In this document: positions 18,355 to 27,108 of the stretch, one piece after another
How positions within the stretch are numbered: position 1 is the stretch's first letter
Layout of the letters: each line of letters starts with the position of its first letter
NCBI GenBank assembly: GCA_040754075.1
Contig: JBFMDH010000013.1
Coordinates: 17,008-81,007 of the forward strand
Direction: 5' to 3'
From: Acidobacteriota bacterium
Lineage (GTDB): Bacteria > Acidobacteriota > Blastocatellia > UBA7656
DNA length: 64,000 bases
Notes under the pieces: model-generated
What the model saw: the letters and a program-made list of their open reading frames with translations, nothing else
Databases searched by the model: none
Told to the model about the DNA's origin: nothing
Translations under genes and position numbers: made by a program

Positions 18355-18420
18355 ACATTCTCCTAAATGTTGTATGTTGGATGAATTCTTAACACGATAT
18401 ATTGCGCATTGGGCGGCGAG

Positions 18421-18448
18421 TTTATAACAACTATAATTTGAAAGTCAA
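18421..18448 (-). promoter_or_regulatory. Candidate sigma-70 promoter of the HU gene
   Basis: Read on the minus strand: TTGACT, a 16-base spacer, then TATAAA. The -10 box lies about 66 bases before the HU start codon, which allows a short leader with the TAGGAGA site. Confidence 0.45.
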
Positions 18449-18451
18449 CCG

Positions 18452-18516
18452 GAAGTAAAAATAAAAAACCCTGAAACTGGCTCACAGAGCCGGATTCAAG
18501 GTTCATCGTGTAAGCT
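18452..18516 (-). terminator. Terminator of the alcohol dehydrogenase gene
   Basis: An imperfect long hairpin (ACCCTGAA / TTCAAGGT outside, CTGGCTC / GAGCCGG inside) lies just after the dehydrogenase stop in the minus direction. On that strand it is followed by TTTTTTATTTTT, a strong T tract. Confidence 0.7.
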
Positions 18517-18534
18517 ATACGTTTGTTTGCTTAA

Positions 18535-19515
18535 CTACATCTCGATAATCACCTTCATCACATCGGCTTGAGACGCCGCCTGAAATGCCTCAATTCCTGC
18601 ATCCATAGGAAATTTTTTTGAAATTAACGACTTGAAATCAACCCTAAAATCCGTCATCACTTCAATGGCTTTCTGAAACCGCCCGCATCGCGAGCCGATT
18701 ATTTTGATTTCATTCACCACGACAGCAGACATATCAATGGTGGTCTTTTGATGATGCGTTGATTTTAAAACAATCGTTCCTTTAGGCTTCACGATTTGTA
18801 TGGCAAAAGGCAAACCTGTTGCTGAACCGGTGGCTTCCACGACCACGTCAAAGGATTCTCCTAAGTTGACTTTCAATAATTCGCCAACGTTATCTTTGCT
18901 TTCCTCGTAAATGAAATATTGTGTCGCGTAGTTTTTAAGAAGCGATAGTTTATTCAGGTGCTTTCCAATTACGGTCAACTCACAACCCGTAAAAAAAAGG
19001 GCGCGCGCAATTAACTGGGCGAGTTTCCCATCGCCGATGATAGCTACCTTGGTTTCGGGATTGATTTCAACCTGTTCAGTAATCTGGCAAGCCGCGGCAA
19101 AAGGTTCAACGAAGACCGCTTCTTCGTTGCTAATTGATTCGGGAACCATCAAGAGGTTTTGAACCGGCAGCGAAAGGTATTCGGCAAATGCTCCGTTTCT
19201 ATTTTTAATCCCTAAAACCGTTCGGTCAGCACAATGCCTGCTGTCATGTGCCAGGCAAAGTTCACATTTGCCGCAACCGGCATTGATTTCTCCAACGACT
19301 CGTTTACCTACGAACTCCGTTTCCGGCGATTCAACCACGCAGCCGACGAATTCATGTCCCAAGATGCCTTGAAACCCCGCGTATCCTTTCACAATTTCCA
19401 AATCGGTATTACAAATCCCCGCACAGATCACCTTCACCAACGCTTCATCAGGGTATCTGCTGATCGGCGCATCTTTGATAAGCCGTAATTTCCCGTCAAA
19501 ATTTAAAGCTTTCAT
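18535..19515 (-). CDS. Zinc-dependent alcohol dehydrogenase (MDR superfamily)
   Basis: A 326-residue medium-chain dehydrogenase/reductase. Catalytic zinc ligands are C35, H54 and E55 (GICNTD and GHEFVG); the structural zinc site is C81, C84, C87 and C95. The Rossmann segment is AIIGDGKLAQLIARAL; the third glycine of the usual GxGxxG is replaced (GDGKLA), as in several glucose/sorbitol-dehydrogenase-like members. It oxidises an unknown alcohol with NAD(P). It starts 8 bases after the stop of the BNR/IPT gene on the same strand, so the two are probably co-transcribed, which is an odd pairing of a cytoplasmic enzyme with a secreted protein. Confidence 0.88.
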   Translation of the reverse strand: MKALNFDGKLRLIKDAPISRYPDEALVKVICAGICNTDLEIVKGYAGFQGILGHEFVGCVVESPETEFVGKRVVGEINAGCGKCELCLAHDSRHCADRTVLGIKNRNGAFAEYLSLPVQNLLMVPESISNEEAVFVEPFAAACQITEQVEINPETKVAIIGDGKLAQLIARALFFTGCELTVIGKHLNKLSLLKNYATQYFIYEESKDNVGELLKVNLGESFDVVVEATGSATGLPFAIQIVKPKGTIVLKSTHHQKTTIDMSAVVVNEIKIIGSRCGRFQKAIEVMTDFRVDFKSLISKKFPMDAGIEAFQAASQADVMKVIIEM

Positions 19516-19523
19516 TGGTGTTT

Positions 19524-21692
19524 TTAACGAACGAATTTAATCGATTGGGTGACACGATTGCCGCCAACCGGACTTTCAATGCGCAAGACGACGGTTTTAT
19601 TTGGCTTGATTACTTTATGAATCTTTTTACGTGTACCGAAAATTTGCGCGAAGGTGTTATCGCCCTGTCGCGCGCCATCTACGATATGAGTGGTCATGGG
19701 AATATCTTCACCGTTTTTGGTCACAATCATTAAAGAATTGTTTTCGATAAACCCAGCGCCGGTTACTTTGACCGATTCGGCACCATTGGGAGCTACGGTA
19801 TATTGAGCACTGATGATTGTCGGAAAGCCCAGGCGAATTTGTAAATTTCCGCCGGTGCCCTTTGCTGCCACTTCAATTAAATAGGTGGTTCCGGCATTTG
19901 CCGAAAACACCAGAACGGAACGATTCGATTCGGTGATCAAGTTGCCAAAATCATCGCTGCAAGCAATTTGATTTAATGCTCCACAATTTCCTGTATAAAC
20001 GCTTACAACCGTATCAAAATCGCTGCCAATCGTATCAATGCCGTAAGTCGTATTAACCGCTGGCGTCAAGCTATACCAGACCGTTTGATTATTAGCGCTA
20101 CCTGAACACGATACCGGGTCATCAATAGCAGAAGTTGCCGGGCGAATATCCAGATTTTCTTTAAAGGGAAGAATATTTATGACTCTTGGTACAGCACAAA
20201 TATCTCCCGGCAAACCTTCTCCTCCACCACCGCCGCCTCCGCCGGGTGACGCATAGTTCACATTACTGTAGAAAATTTCCTGTTTTTGATTGCGGGTGTC
20301 AGTCCACAACAGATGTGCCTTTTTATTCTGAGCGGAAATTGCCAGATAATCACCTATGCCAATCTCATTGCCAAATCCGCCTAAGACAGTAGCTTGGACA
20401 CGAGGATTTGAGTTTTCCGAGCTGATGCGAATATTGGGTTCAAATGTAGCGCCGCCATTGGTCGAACGCGCCAGATAAGCATTCATTGAAGGTTGGGCAT
20501 CGCGTCGATCATAAAAGGCGACGTAAATATCCCCGTTCGATTGATCTACTTTTAAACTTGGAAAAAATTGGTCGGCATTTGTCGCATCGTCGTTAATTTT
20601 AACGGGTAAACTGATGTCCGGGCGAAAACCATTGGGGGGCGTCAGGCGAATCAAAAAAATATCCGCATCACTGCGATTCGTGGTCTCAGCCCAAGAGATA
20701 TAAATCATTCCCCGATTTGCGCCATTGCTTCGATCAACATCGATTGACGGAAAGCTGTTGATTCGCGAAACCCCGATAACATTTATCGCAGGATTTGGGC
20801 TATCCAACGAACCGGTAAAATTATGGATGTTCAGGTCGGTTGAGGGTGCCGCAACCGGTGGTAAAAAGGTTTCTCCGCCATCGGTTGAAGCATTGAACAG
20901 TAAGACCTTGGGGCTGCCGATACCTTCCCAAACGGCATAAAACTCGCCGTTGGGTCCGGTTGCCAAAGAGACGCCGCGCATATCGCCAAAATGGCTAATG
21001 GTTTTTTCGGTTGAAAAGGTCAGTGCATCTGGGCGACGGTAAGCCGATTTTATAGAGGCTCTCGGAAAACCCTGGGCATCGCGGTCGGTCAACGTCCAAG
21101 CCACATAAATCGTGTTTTTAAAATTGCTGGTTGCCGAAGTATCAATCGTTATCCAGCATTTATCTGCCTGTTTTGGGGTAGTGCCGCTTCCAACATCAAA
21201 AGTAACCGGGATGGGGTTGGTGAAATTCCGTCCGTTATCCGTTGAAGTGTAAATATAAATGCCGCTATCAAAACTTGTGATGTCAAACAACAAGACGCAC
21301 AAATGAAATGTCCCATTCGTATCAACCGCCAAAACCGGGTCAGAAGCTTTTTCCCAGGTTTTCTGCGGGGTTTCCAGATTTAATAAATTACTGCCCCAGG
21401 TTTGTCCGCCATCGCTTGAAAAGTAATATTTAACCTGAGTTGAGCCGGAACCGCTCGACCCGCCCACGATAACTTTCGATGCGCCAACCAGAATTTGTTC
21501 ATTCAACGGGCTGACCACGATGCTGGTTTCATCATGCGGGTCGGCATTTGCTGATGGACTGACGAGTATATTATTGGAAATAACCGGACTGGTTTGCGCC
21601 AGCGAGCTTTTAAAACCGGTTACTGGGATAAAATTTAATGCAATAAATACACTAACGAAGATAATGGCAATTTTTTTATTCAACCTGAACAA
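19524..21692 (-). CDS. Secreted BNR-repeat (sialidase-like) protein with PPC-like and IPT-like C-terminal domains
   Basis: A 722-residue exported protein. A signal peptide occupies about residues 5-32. A six-bladed propeller-like region carries Asp boxes such as SSDGGQTW, STDNGRNF, STDGGETF and STNGGATF. A run of eight glycines near residue 485 is a linker to a PPC-like beta domain (with SDFDTVVSVYTG) and a final IPT-like fold with VKVTGAGFIENNSLMIV. The start is uncertain: TTG at 21692 lies directly after CGGAG, and a second TTG at 21683 has better spacing. It resembles the BNR/IPT protein at 6.7-9.3 kb in plan. The substrate is unknown; a surface role is likely. Confidence 0.78.
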   Translation of the reverse strand: MFRLNKKIAIIFVSVFIALNFIPVTGFKSSLAQTSPVISNNILVSPSANADPHDETSIVVSPLNEQILVGASKVIVGGSSGSGSTQVKYYFSSDGGQTWGSNLLNLETPQKTWEKASDPVLAVDTNGTFHLCVLLFDITSFDSGIYIYTSTDNGRNFTNPIPVTFDVGSGTTPKQADKCWITIDTSATSNFKNTIYVAWTLTDRDAQGFPRASIKSAYRRPDALTFSTEKTISHFGDMRGVSLATGPNGEFYAVWEGIGSPKVLLFNASTDGGETFLPPVAAPSTDLNIHNFTGSLDSPNPAINVIGVSRINSFPSIDVDRSNGANRGMIYISWAETTNRSDADIFLIRLTPPNGFRPDISLPVKINDDATNADQFFPSLKVDQSNGDIYVAFYDRRDAQPSMNAYLARSTNGGATFEPNIRISSENSNPRVQATVLGGFGNEIGIGDYLAISAQNKKAHLLWTDTRNQKQEIFYSNVNYASPGGGGGGGGEGLPGDICAVPRVINILPFKENLDIRPATSAIDDPVSCSGSANNQTVWYSLTPAVNTTYGIDTIGSDFDTVVSVYTGNCGALNQIACSDDFGNLITESNRSVLVFSANAGTTYLIEVAAKGTGGNLQIRLGFPTIISAQYTVAPNGAESVKVTGAGFIENNSLMIVTKNGEDIPMTTHIVDGARQGDNTFAQIFGTRKKIHKVIKPNKTVVLRIESPVGGNRVTQSIKFVR

Positions 21693-21888
21693 CTCCGCTT
21701 AAAAATAACCTTGTGGTATAAGGAGAATTTGTTGACCTTGAATTTTTTCATACCCAATCATACTGCGCAAGACGCCTTTAATCTATCCTTATCATAAATC
21801 CGCTATTAACTTAAAAAACTATTGAAGCCTTTATTTTTTCAAAGAATAATGGATTGAATGAAAACCGTTTGGGTTTTGAAGGAGGCAT

Positions 21889-22401
21889 ATGATTGGAAGA
21901 ATTCTCATTACACTTTGCGCCTTCACGGTGGTTGCCGTCGGGATGGTTTTTCTCCTTCAAGAGCAGGATAAAGCGAAACATCGCGCAATTAAAATTTCCA
22001 ATGACGATTCTTTAAATACCGTAAATTCACCGACCAACCCTAAAATTGCAACGGGTAACACAGCTATCCCGTGGCAGACTAACCTCGATAAAGCTCTCGC
22101 CCTGGCAAAAGCCAATAACACCCAGGTGGTTGTCGATGTCTATACGGACTGGTGCGGTTGGTGCAAGCGCATGGATAAAGACATTTACACCCATCCACAG
22201 ATTATTTCTCTCAGCAGTCGTTATGTTTTTCTAAAATTGAATGCGGAGGATTCGGGTCAGGGTTCAACTTTTGCACGAAAAAATAATGTCGAAGGCTATC
22301 CCACTACGGTAATCATTGATGGGAATGGGCGTTATTTGCGCTCAGTTCCGGGATACCCGCCATCGGTGCAAGCCTTTGCTTCATTTATTGAACGAGGTTA
22401 G
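21889..22401 (+). CDS. Membrane-anchored thioredoxin-like protein
   Basis: A 170-residue protein. Residues 3-22 are a signal anchor, followed by a low-complexity linker to about residue 60. The thioredoxin fold then carries the redox site C89-G-W-C92 in YTDWCGWCKRMDKD and the cis-proline loop GYPTTVIID. This is the DsbD-gamma / thioredoxin_7 type, expected to work outside the cytoplasm on disulfides. AGGAGG lies four bases before the ATG. It stands alone between a divergent BNR gene and mpl. Confidence 0.87.
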   Translation: MIGRILITLCAFTVVAVGMVFLLQEQDKAKHRAIKISNDDSLNTVNSPTNPKIATGNTAIPWQTNLDKALALAKANNTQVVVDVYTDWCGWCKRMDKDIYTHPQIISLSSRYVFLKLNAEDSGQGSTFARKNNVEGYPTTVIIDGNGRYLRSVPGYPPSVQAFASFIERG

Positions 22402-22557
22402 AAACCTATCTTAACCTGTTCAAGACTTTCCAAAGCAAATCCCGCAAAGCTATACTGCAAGACTCAAAATTTTTATAAAATTCGACTATTCAGTCAGACG
22501 CAACGGCATCACCACGTTGATTTTTTAATGATTTATTCATAACTGAGGAGATTTTAT

Positions 22558-23970
22558 TTGGATAAGAAGCACTATCATTTAATTGGCATATGTGGAACTG
22601 CAATGGCTTCACTTGCCGGAATGTTGAAAGGACAGGGGCACCGGGTGACCGGCTCTGACGAAAATGTTTATCCGCCAATGTCAATCGAACTCGAACGCCT
22701 GGGCATTTCAATCAATAAAGGCTATCGACCGGAAAATGTTTTCGCTAAACCCGATGTCGTGGTGGTCGGAAACGCCATCAGTCGCGGCAACCCTGAGTTG
22801 GAATATGTGTTGAATGAAAAAATGTATTACACCTCGATGGCATCGGTCGTAAAAGAAAATTTCATTCGGGGAAAGCATTCAATTGTGGTTGCCGGAACCC
22901 ACGGCAAAACCACCACAACTTCTATCGCTGCCTGGGCATTGGAAAAAGCCGGGGTCAACCCATCGTTTTTGATTGGTGGGGTTGCCGAAAACTTCAATGC
23001 ATCGTTTCGCGTAACCGAAGGGAAATATTTTGTTATCGAAGGTGATGAATACGACACTGCTTATTTCGATAAAGGTCCGAAATTCATGCATTACCTGCCC
23101 GATACGGTCATCCTCAACAATGTTGAATACGACCATGCGGATATTTACAGAGACCTTGAAGCCATCAAATTTGCATTCAGTCGATTGGTAAATTTAATTC
23201 CGCAAAATGGCAATCTTTTCGCCGGATGGGATTCGCCCGTGGTTCGCGAATTAAAAAAATTCGTCCATTGTTCACTTCACACCTATGGCACCTGCGAGGA
23301 CAGCGAATGGCGCGCTCAGGACTTTGATTTCACAGGCGAGATGACCCGATTTAAGGTCAGTTATAAGGGGTCGCTTTTCGAGCAATACGCCACGCCGCTT
23401 GTCGGTCTATTTAATATCAGAAATTGCCTGGCAGTCATTGCCATGTGTGAGGTGCTGGGATTTGATAGAAAATTAATTAAGGAATCAATGGCGGAATTTA
23501 AAAGCGTCAAACGGCGAATGCAGGTACGTGGAATCGCCAGAGGCGTAACCGTAATTGACGATTTCGCGCACCACCCGACGGCGGTTCGCGAAACCCTTCA
23601 AGCCGCCAGGCAGAAATACGCCGGCCATCGCATCATTGCGGTTTTTGAACCGCGCTCTTACACCGCCCAACGCAAAGAATTTCAAAATGATTTTACCGCC
23701 GGTTTATCAACAGCCGATAAGATTGTTATATCGGGACTTTTTCACCCCGAACGTTATGATAAAAATACTGCCATTTCACCCGCTGAGATGATTAACGAAT
23801 TGCGGGCGCAAAATAAACAAGCCGATTTCATCGAATCGGTGGATGACATTGTTGCGAAATTGGTTTCACAACTTCTTGACGGTGACGTTGTGGTCGTCAT
23901 GTCCAATGGCTCGTTTGGTGGCATCCACGAGAAATTGTTGAATGCACTCAATGCAAATAACCCAAAATGA
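22558..23970 (+). CDS. mpl: UDP-N-acetylmuramate:L-alanyl-gamma-D-glutamyl-meso-diaminopimelate ligase
   Basis: A 470-residue Mur ligase that re-attaches the recycled tripeptide to UDP-MurNAc. The N-terminal Rossmann start YHLIGICGTAMASLAGML and GSDENVYPPMS are diagnostic of Mpl rather than MurC. The ATP loop is GTHGKTTTTS (residues 113-122). Further family motifs are EGDEYDTAYFDKGPKF, LNNVEYDHADIY and DDFAHHPTAVRETL. The start is TTG, preceded by GAGGAG. Presence of mpl implies a DAP-type murein and peptidoglycan recycling, in keeping with a Gram-negative envelope. It overlaps the ThrE-like exporter gene by 29 bases. Confidence 0.94.
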   Translation: MDKKHYHLIGICGTAMASLAGMLKGQGHRVTGSDENVYPPMSIELERLGISINKGYRPENVFAKPDVVVVGNAISRGNPELEYVLNEKMYYTSMASVVKENFIRGKHSIVVAGTHGKTTTTSIAAWALEKAGVNPSFLIGGVAENFNASFRVTEGKYFVIEGDEYDTAYFDKGPKFMHYLPDTVILNNVEYDHADIYRDLEAIKFAFSRLVNLIPQNGNLFAGWDSPVVRELKKFVHCSLHTYGTCEDSEWRAQDFDFTGEMTRFKVSYKGSLFEQYATPLVGLFNIRNCLAVIAMCEVLGFDRKLIKESMAEFKSVKRRMQVRGIARGVTVIDDFAHHPTAVRETLQAARQKYAGHRIIAVFEPRSYTAQRKEFQNDFTAGLSTADKIVISGLFHPERYDKNTAISPAEMINELRAQNKQADFIESVDDIVAKLVSQLLDGDVVVVMSNGSFGGIHEKLLNALNANNPK

Positions 23971-25183
23971 AAACACGCGCTTTCAAGAGCAGGCTGCGGA
24001 GTTTGTCATCAAACTCGGTTCGGCTTTACATAATTATGGAACCTCATCTGAACGCCTCGAATCCGCTCTGAGAAAATTGATGGCGCGGCTGAATCTTGAA
24101 GGCGATATTTTTGCCTCGCCAACCGGGCTGTTTATTTCCATCGGCGTAACTGAACACCAGCAAACCCACATCATTCGGGTTGACCCGGGTGAAGTCCATC
24201 TTGAAAAACTCGCTTTACTCGATGAACTCAGTCAACAGGTCATCAATGACCGGATTCATATCACCGAAGGAGTTAAACGGATTGATGAAATTGTCAATGC
24301 GCCTTCACGGTACGGCACGGTTTTAACGATTTTATCCTACAGTATTGCTTCGGCGATGGTTTGCCGTTTTTTGGATGGCGGCTGGCGTGAAATTTTAATT
24401 TCGGGATTTATCGGAACCTTGATTGGGCTTACCGGCTTTTTTGTAGGCAAACGTCACCAGACTTCATTTCTGTTTGAGCCGATTGCCGCAGCAATTTCAT
24501 CGGCGCTGGCAATTATCATCGCCCAGAAAATAATGGTGATTTCGGTTTATGAAGTGACGCTTTCAGGATTGATCGCTGCGGTTCCGGGAATGACCATGAC
24601 GCTGGCGATGAAGGAACTCGCAACCCGAAATCTGGTAGCCGGAACGGTGCGCGTCGCCTGGGCAGGATTGCTATTTTTAGAGGTCGCTTTCGGTTTTGCA
24701 GTGGGCACACAGGTCAATAAATTATTCGCCATGCCGCTTCCCGAAATTGATCCTGCCGGGCTTCCAAATTGGACGGAATGGCTTGCTTTATTGATTGCTC
24801 CTTTTGCGCTTTCGGTGCGGTTTCAGGCGCGCCCAAAAGATTTCGGCTGGATTATGATTGGATGTATCATCAGTTTCGGCGGAGCGCGATTGGGCGCATC
24901 GTATTTCGCCTGGGAATACAGCGGTTTTATCGGGGCATTTTTTGCTTGTGCTGTCAGCAATCTGATTGCCCGATTTAAAAATTTCCCAGCGGCAATCGTG
25001 CTTTCTCCCGCGCTGCTGTTATTAGTGCCCGGGAGTATCGGTTTTGTCAGTGTTTCAAACTTTCTCGAAAAAAATATTTTAAGTGGCGTGGCAGCGGCAT
25101 TCTCAATGGTGATGGTAGCCATGTCAATCGTCATCGGCTTGCTGTTAGCCAATGCCATTGTTCCGGCAAGGAAAAATATTTGA
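23942..25183 (+). CDS. Threonine/serine exporter family protein (ThrE-like, fused two-domain form)
   Basis: A 413-residue membrane protein. The N-terminal cytoplasmic domain (about 10-120, AEFVIKLGSALHNYGTSSERLE) and the first membrane block match the DUF1212/ThrE half. The last ~150 residues form the second DUF3815-like half with further helices, so both halves of the two-component ThrE-type exporter are on one chain, as in the original ThrE. Around ten hydrophobic segments are visible. It would export threonine, serine or related small molecules. Its first 29 bases lie within mpl in another frame, so translation is probably coupled. A second ATG nine bases downstream is possible. Confidence 0.85.
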   Translation: MHSMQITQNENTRFQEQAAEFVIKLGSALHNYGTSSERLESALRKLMARLNLEGDIFASPTGLFISIGVTEHQQTHIIRVDPGEVHLEKLALLDELSQQVINDRIHITEGVKRIDEIVNAPSRYGTVLTILSYSIASAMVCRFLDGGWREILISGFIGTLIGLTGFFVGKRHQTSFLFEPIAAAISSALAIIIAQKIMVISVYEVTLSGLIAAVPGMTMTLAMKELATRNLVAGTVRVAWAGLLFLEVAFGFAVGTQVNKLFAMPLPEIDPAGLPNWTEWLALLIAPFALSVRFQARPKDFGWIMIGCIISFGGARLGASYFAWEYSGFIGAFFACAVSNLIARFKNFPAAIVLSPALLLLVPGSIGFVSVSNFLEKNILSGVAAAFSMVMVAMSIVIGLLLANAIVPARKNI

Positions 25184-25324
25184 TCGCAGAGACAGCGTGA
25201 TTCCAATTTTCAAATTGCCGTCGTCTTTGTGATTAATTGAGCGTAGAATTTTTCGGGTCGTTAAAAATTAAACGTTGATGTCATCCCCTCACCATCTGCC
25301 ATTAGCTACTAGGAGGAAATCATC

Positions 25325-27016
25325 ATGATTCAGACCAGGTTCGTTTTTGTAACAATCCTTTTACTTTGTTTTTTTATGCAAACTCAGGCGCAACTGCGAG
25401 GACAGGAATGGAACAGCACAAGTTATGGAAGAGGCACGCTGAAAATTTCCGGGCAACGCGATGAATTTTTCAATCGCGCGCGCCTGAATTTATTGAGAAA
25501 CGGTGAAGCCGAAATCCAGATATTCGGTGAAAAAACCTATACTTTTTATGGTCGCTGGAGCCGAAATCGAACCTCAACTATCGACTTGAATATCGAAGAG
25601 GCATTTGGTCGCGCCGAACCCGCCAGAGGCACTTTGCGATTTCGAGCGAATGGTGAATTGGAGCGATTCGATTTTACCGGGTCGGGGATTCGTCCAACCT
25701 ATTCCCTGACCTTTGAATCGAGAAGCGGAACCGGTGGCAGTCAGGGTGCCAATTTCATCGGTATTTATCGGAGTGTCGTTCAGGTGAGAGAAGGTCGCGA
25801 GGATTATACGATGGTTCGGATTTTACGAATCAAAGAGGATAAATCGGTGGAACTGGTATCCCGTTATAAAGGGAGCGAGCCGCAGGTAAATCGCAACTCT
25901 ATACGTCGTTTTGGTGATTTATTACAAGAGATACGCAACCGAAAAACCATTCTGCATACCGGCACGTGGAGCATCGTTGGCAGGCGGCTCGAAATCAATT
26001 TAACTACGCTTGATGGCGGACGCGAAGCGACCCGCATGCAATTTGAACTTGCCGGTCAGGATTTAACGACGATTTACTGGGACAAACAGACCTACGGAAC
26101 CGAGGGGTTTAATTTTAAACGCTCGGAAACCACCGATGAAGATGACGGAACGCAGCCTGATAACTATCCGCCTGCCGGAGACCTTCTCATTGGAAAATAT
26201 TCAGTAACGATTCAAAGTTATGATGGCAGGGCAACCATCGAACGAACCCTGGATTTACAGGCTGCCGGACAAGCAACCTTGACGACGAGATGGAGAGGCG
26301 CAGGGCGTCCGCGCTTTAGCAATCGCGATGTCGATGAATTGGGTCGCATCATCGTTGAACTCGAAGAAGGCGCTAATGAAGTGGTTCATTCAGGAACCTG
26401 GCGACGTTCGGGTAATGAATTGACGATTAATTTTGATCGTTTGAACAACTCCAGGGATTCCGGTTCGATTGTCTTTACGATTCGTAGCGACGGGTTTCAG
26501 GCGATTCGATTTGATGAAAATCAATATGGAACCCGCGAATTCTTTTTAACCCGCGTCGCTTACGCCGTAACGCCCGACCCATACGGACAGGGCGCGACTC
26601 CGCAATATCTTGTCGGGAGATATTCCACCAATTTACGTGTACCCGAAACCACCGGTGACATCGAACGGGTGCTGGAACTTTCGCCAAACGGTTCGGCTAC
26701 GTTTACAACCGAATGGCTCGGCGGCGGACAACCGCAATTCGGATTCCGGGCGACTCGCGAGTTGGGTAACTTATTAAAATCCATCGAAAGAACCCGGCAA
26801 CCGGTTAGCCAATATGGCAGATGGTCATTCATTAATAATTCCATTGTGGTGCGATTAACCAGCACCGCTGCTTCAAACACTAATATTGGCAACCGCGTTG
26901 ATGTTCGAGAAACCACCGTCGTTTTCAGAGTGCGGGATAACGTTCTGGAAGCCGAAAACTACGACCAGGAAATTTATGGGTCAAGAGCTTTCAGCCTCTA
27001 CAGTCGCCGAAGATAA
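25325..27016 (+). CDS. Secreted protein with three tandem copies of an unrecognised beta domain
   Basis: A 563-residue exported protein with signal peptide (residues 1-22, ending TQAQ). After an N-terminal beta-rich part (about 30-135) come three copies of one ~120-residue unit, at about 145-265, 288-408 and 430-562. Each begins (F/L)(I/V)G(I/K/R)Y, has a conserved central stretch before an LG(D/R/N)(L/I)(L/I) helix, then a G(T/R)W strand, and ends with YG(T/S)..F. The copies are clearly diverged. I know no family for this unit; a lipocalin- or NlpE-like barrel is possible. GGAGGAAATC precedes the ATG. Confidence 0.7.
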   Translation: MIQTRFVFVTILLLCFFMQTQAQLRGQEWNSTSYGRGTLKISGQRDEFFNRARLNLLRNGEAEIQIFGEKTYTFYGRWSRNRTSTIDLNIEEAFGRAEPARGTLRFRANGELERFDFTGSGIRPTYSLTFESRSGTGGSQGANFIGIYRSVVQVREGREDYTMVRILRIKEDKSVELVSRYKGSEPQVNRNSIRRFGDLLQEIRNRKTILHTGTWSIVGRRLEINLTTLDGGREATRMQFELAGQDLTTIYWDKQTYGTEGFNFKRSETTDEDDGTQPDNYPPAGDLLIGKYSVTIQSYDGRATIERTLDLQAAGQATLTTRWRGAGRPRFSNRDVDELGRIIVELEEGANEVVHSGTWRRSGNELTINFDRLNNSRDSGSIVFTIRSDGFQAIRFDENQYGTREFFLTRVAYAVTPDPYGQGATPQYLVGRYSTNLRVPETTGDIERVLELSPNGSATFTTEWLGGGQPQFGFRATRELGNLLKSIERTRQPVSQYGRWSFINNSIVVRLTSTAASNTNIGNRVDVRETTVVFRVRDNVLEAENYDQEIYGSRAFSLYSRRR

Positions 27017-27043
27017 ATACACAAAAAAACTTACCAATAAAAA

Positions 27044-27073
27044 GGGAGCTTGAAATCAGCTCTCTTTTTTTTT
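27044..27073 (+). terminator. Terminator after the triple-domain secreted protein gene
   Basis: Seven-base stem GGGAGCT / AGCTCTC (one G-T pair), seven-base loop, then nine Ts on the plus strand. It separates the secreted protein gene from xylulokinase. Confidence 0.85.
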
Positions 27074-27108
27074 ACAAATTCCCTTCCGACAAATGATAAG
27101 GAAAACTC

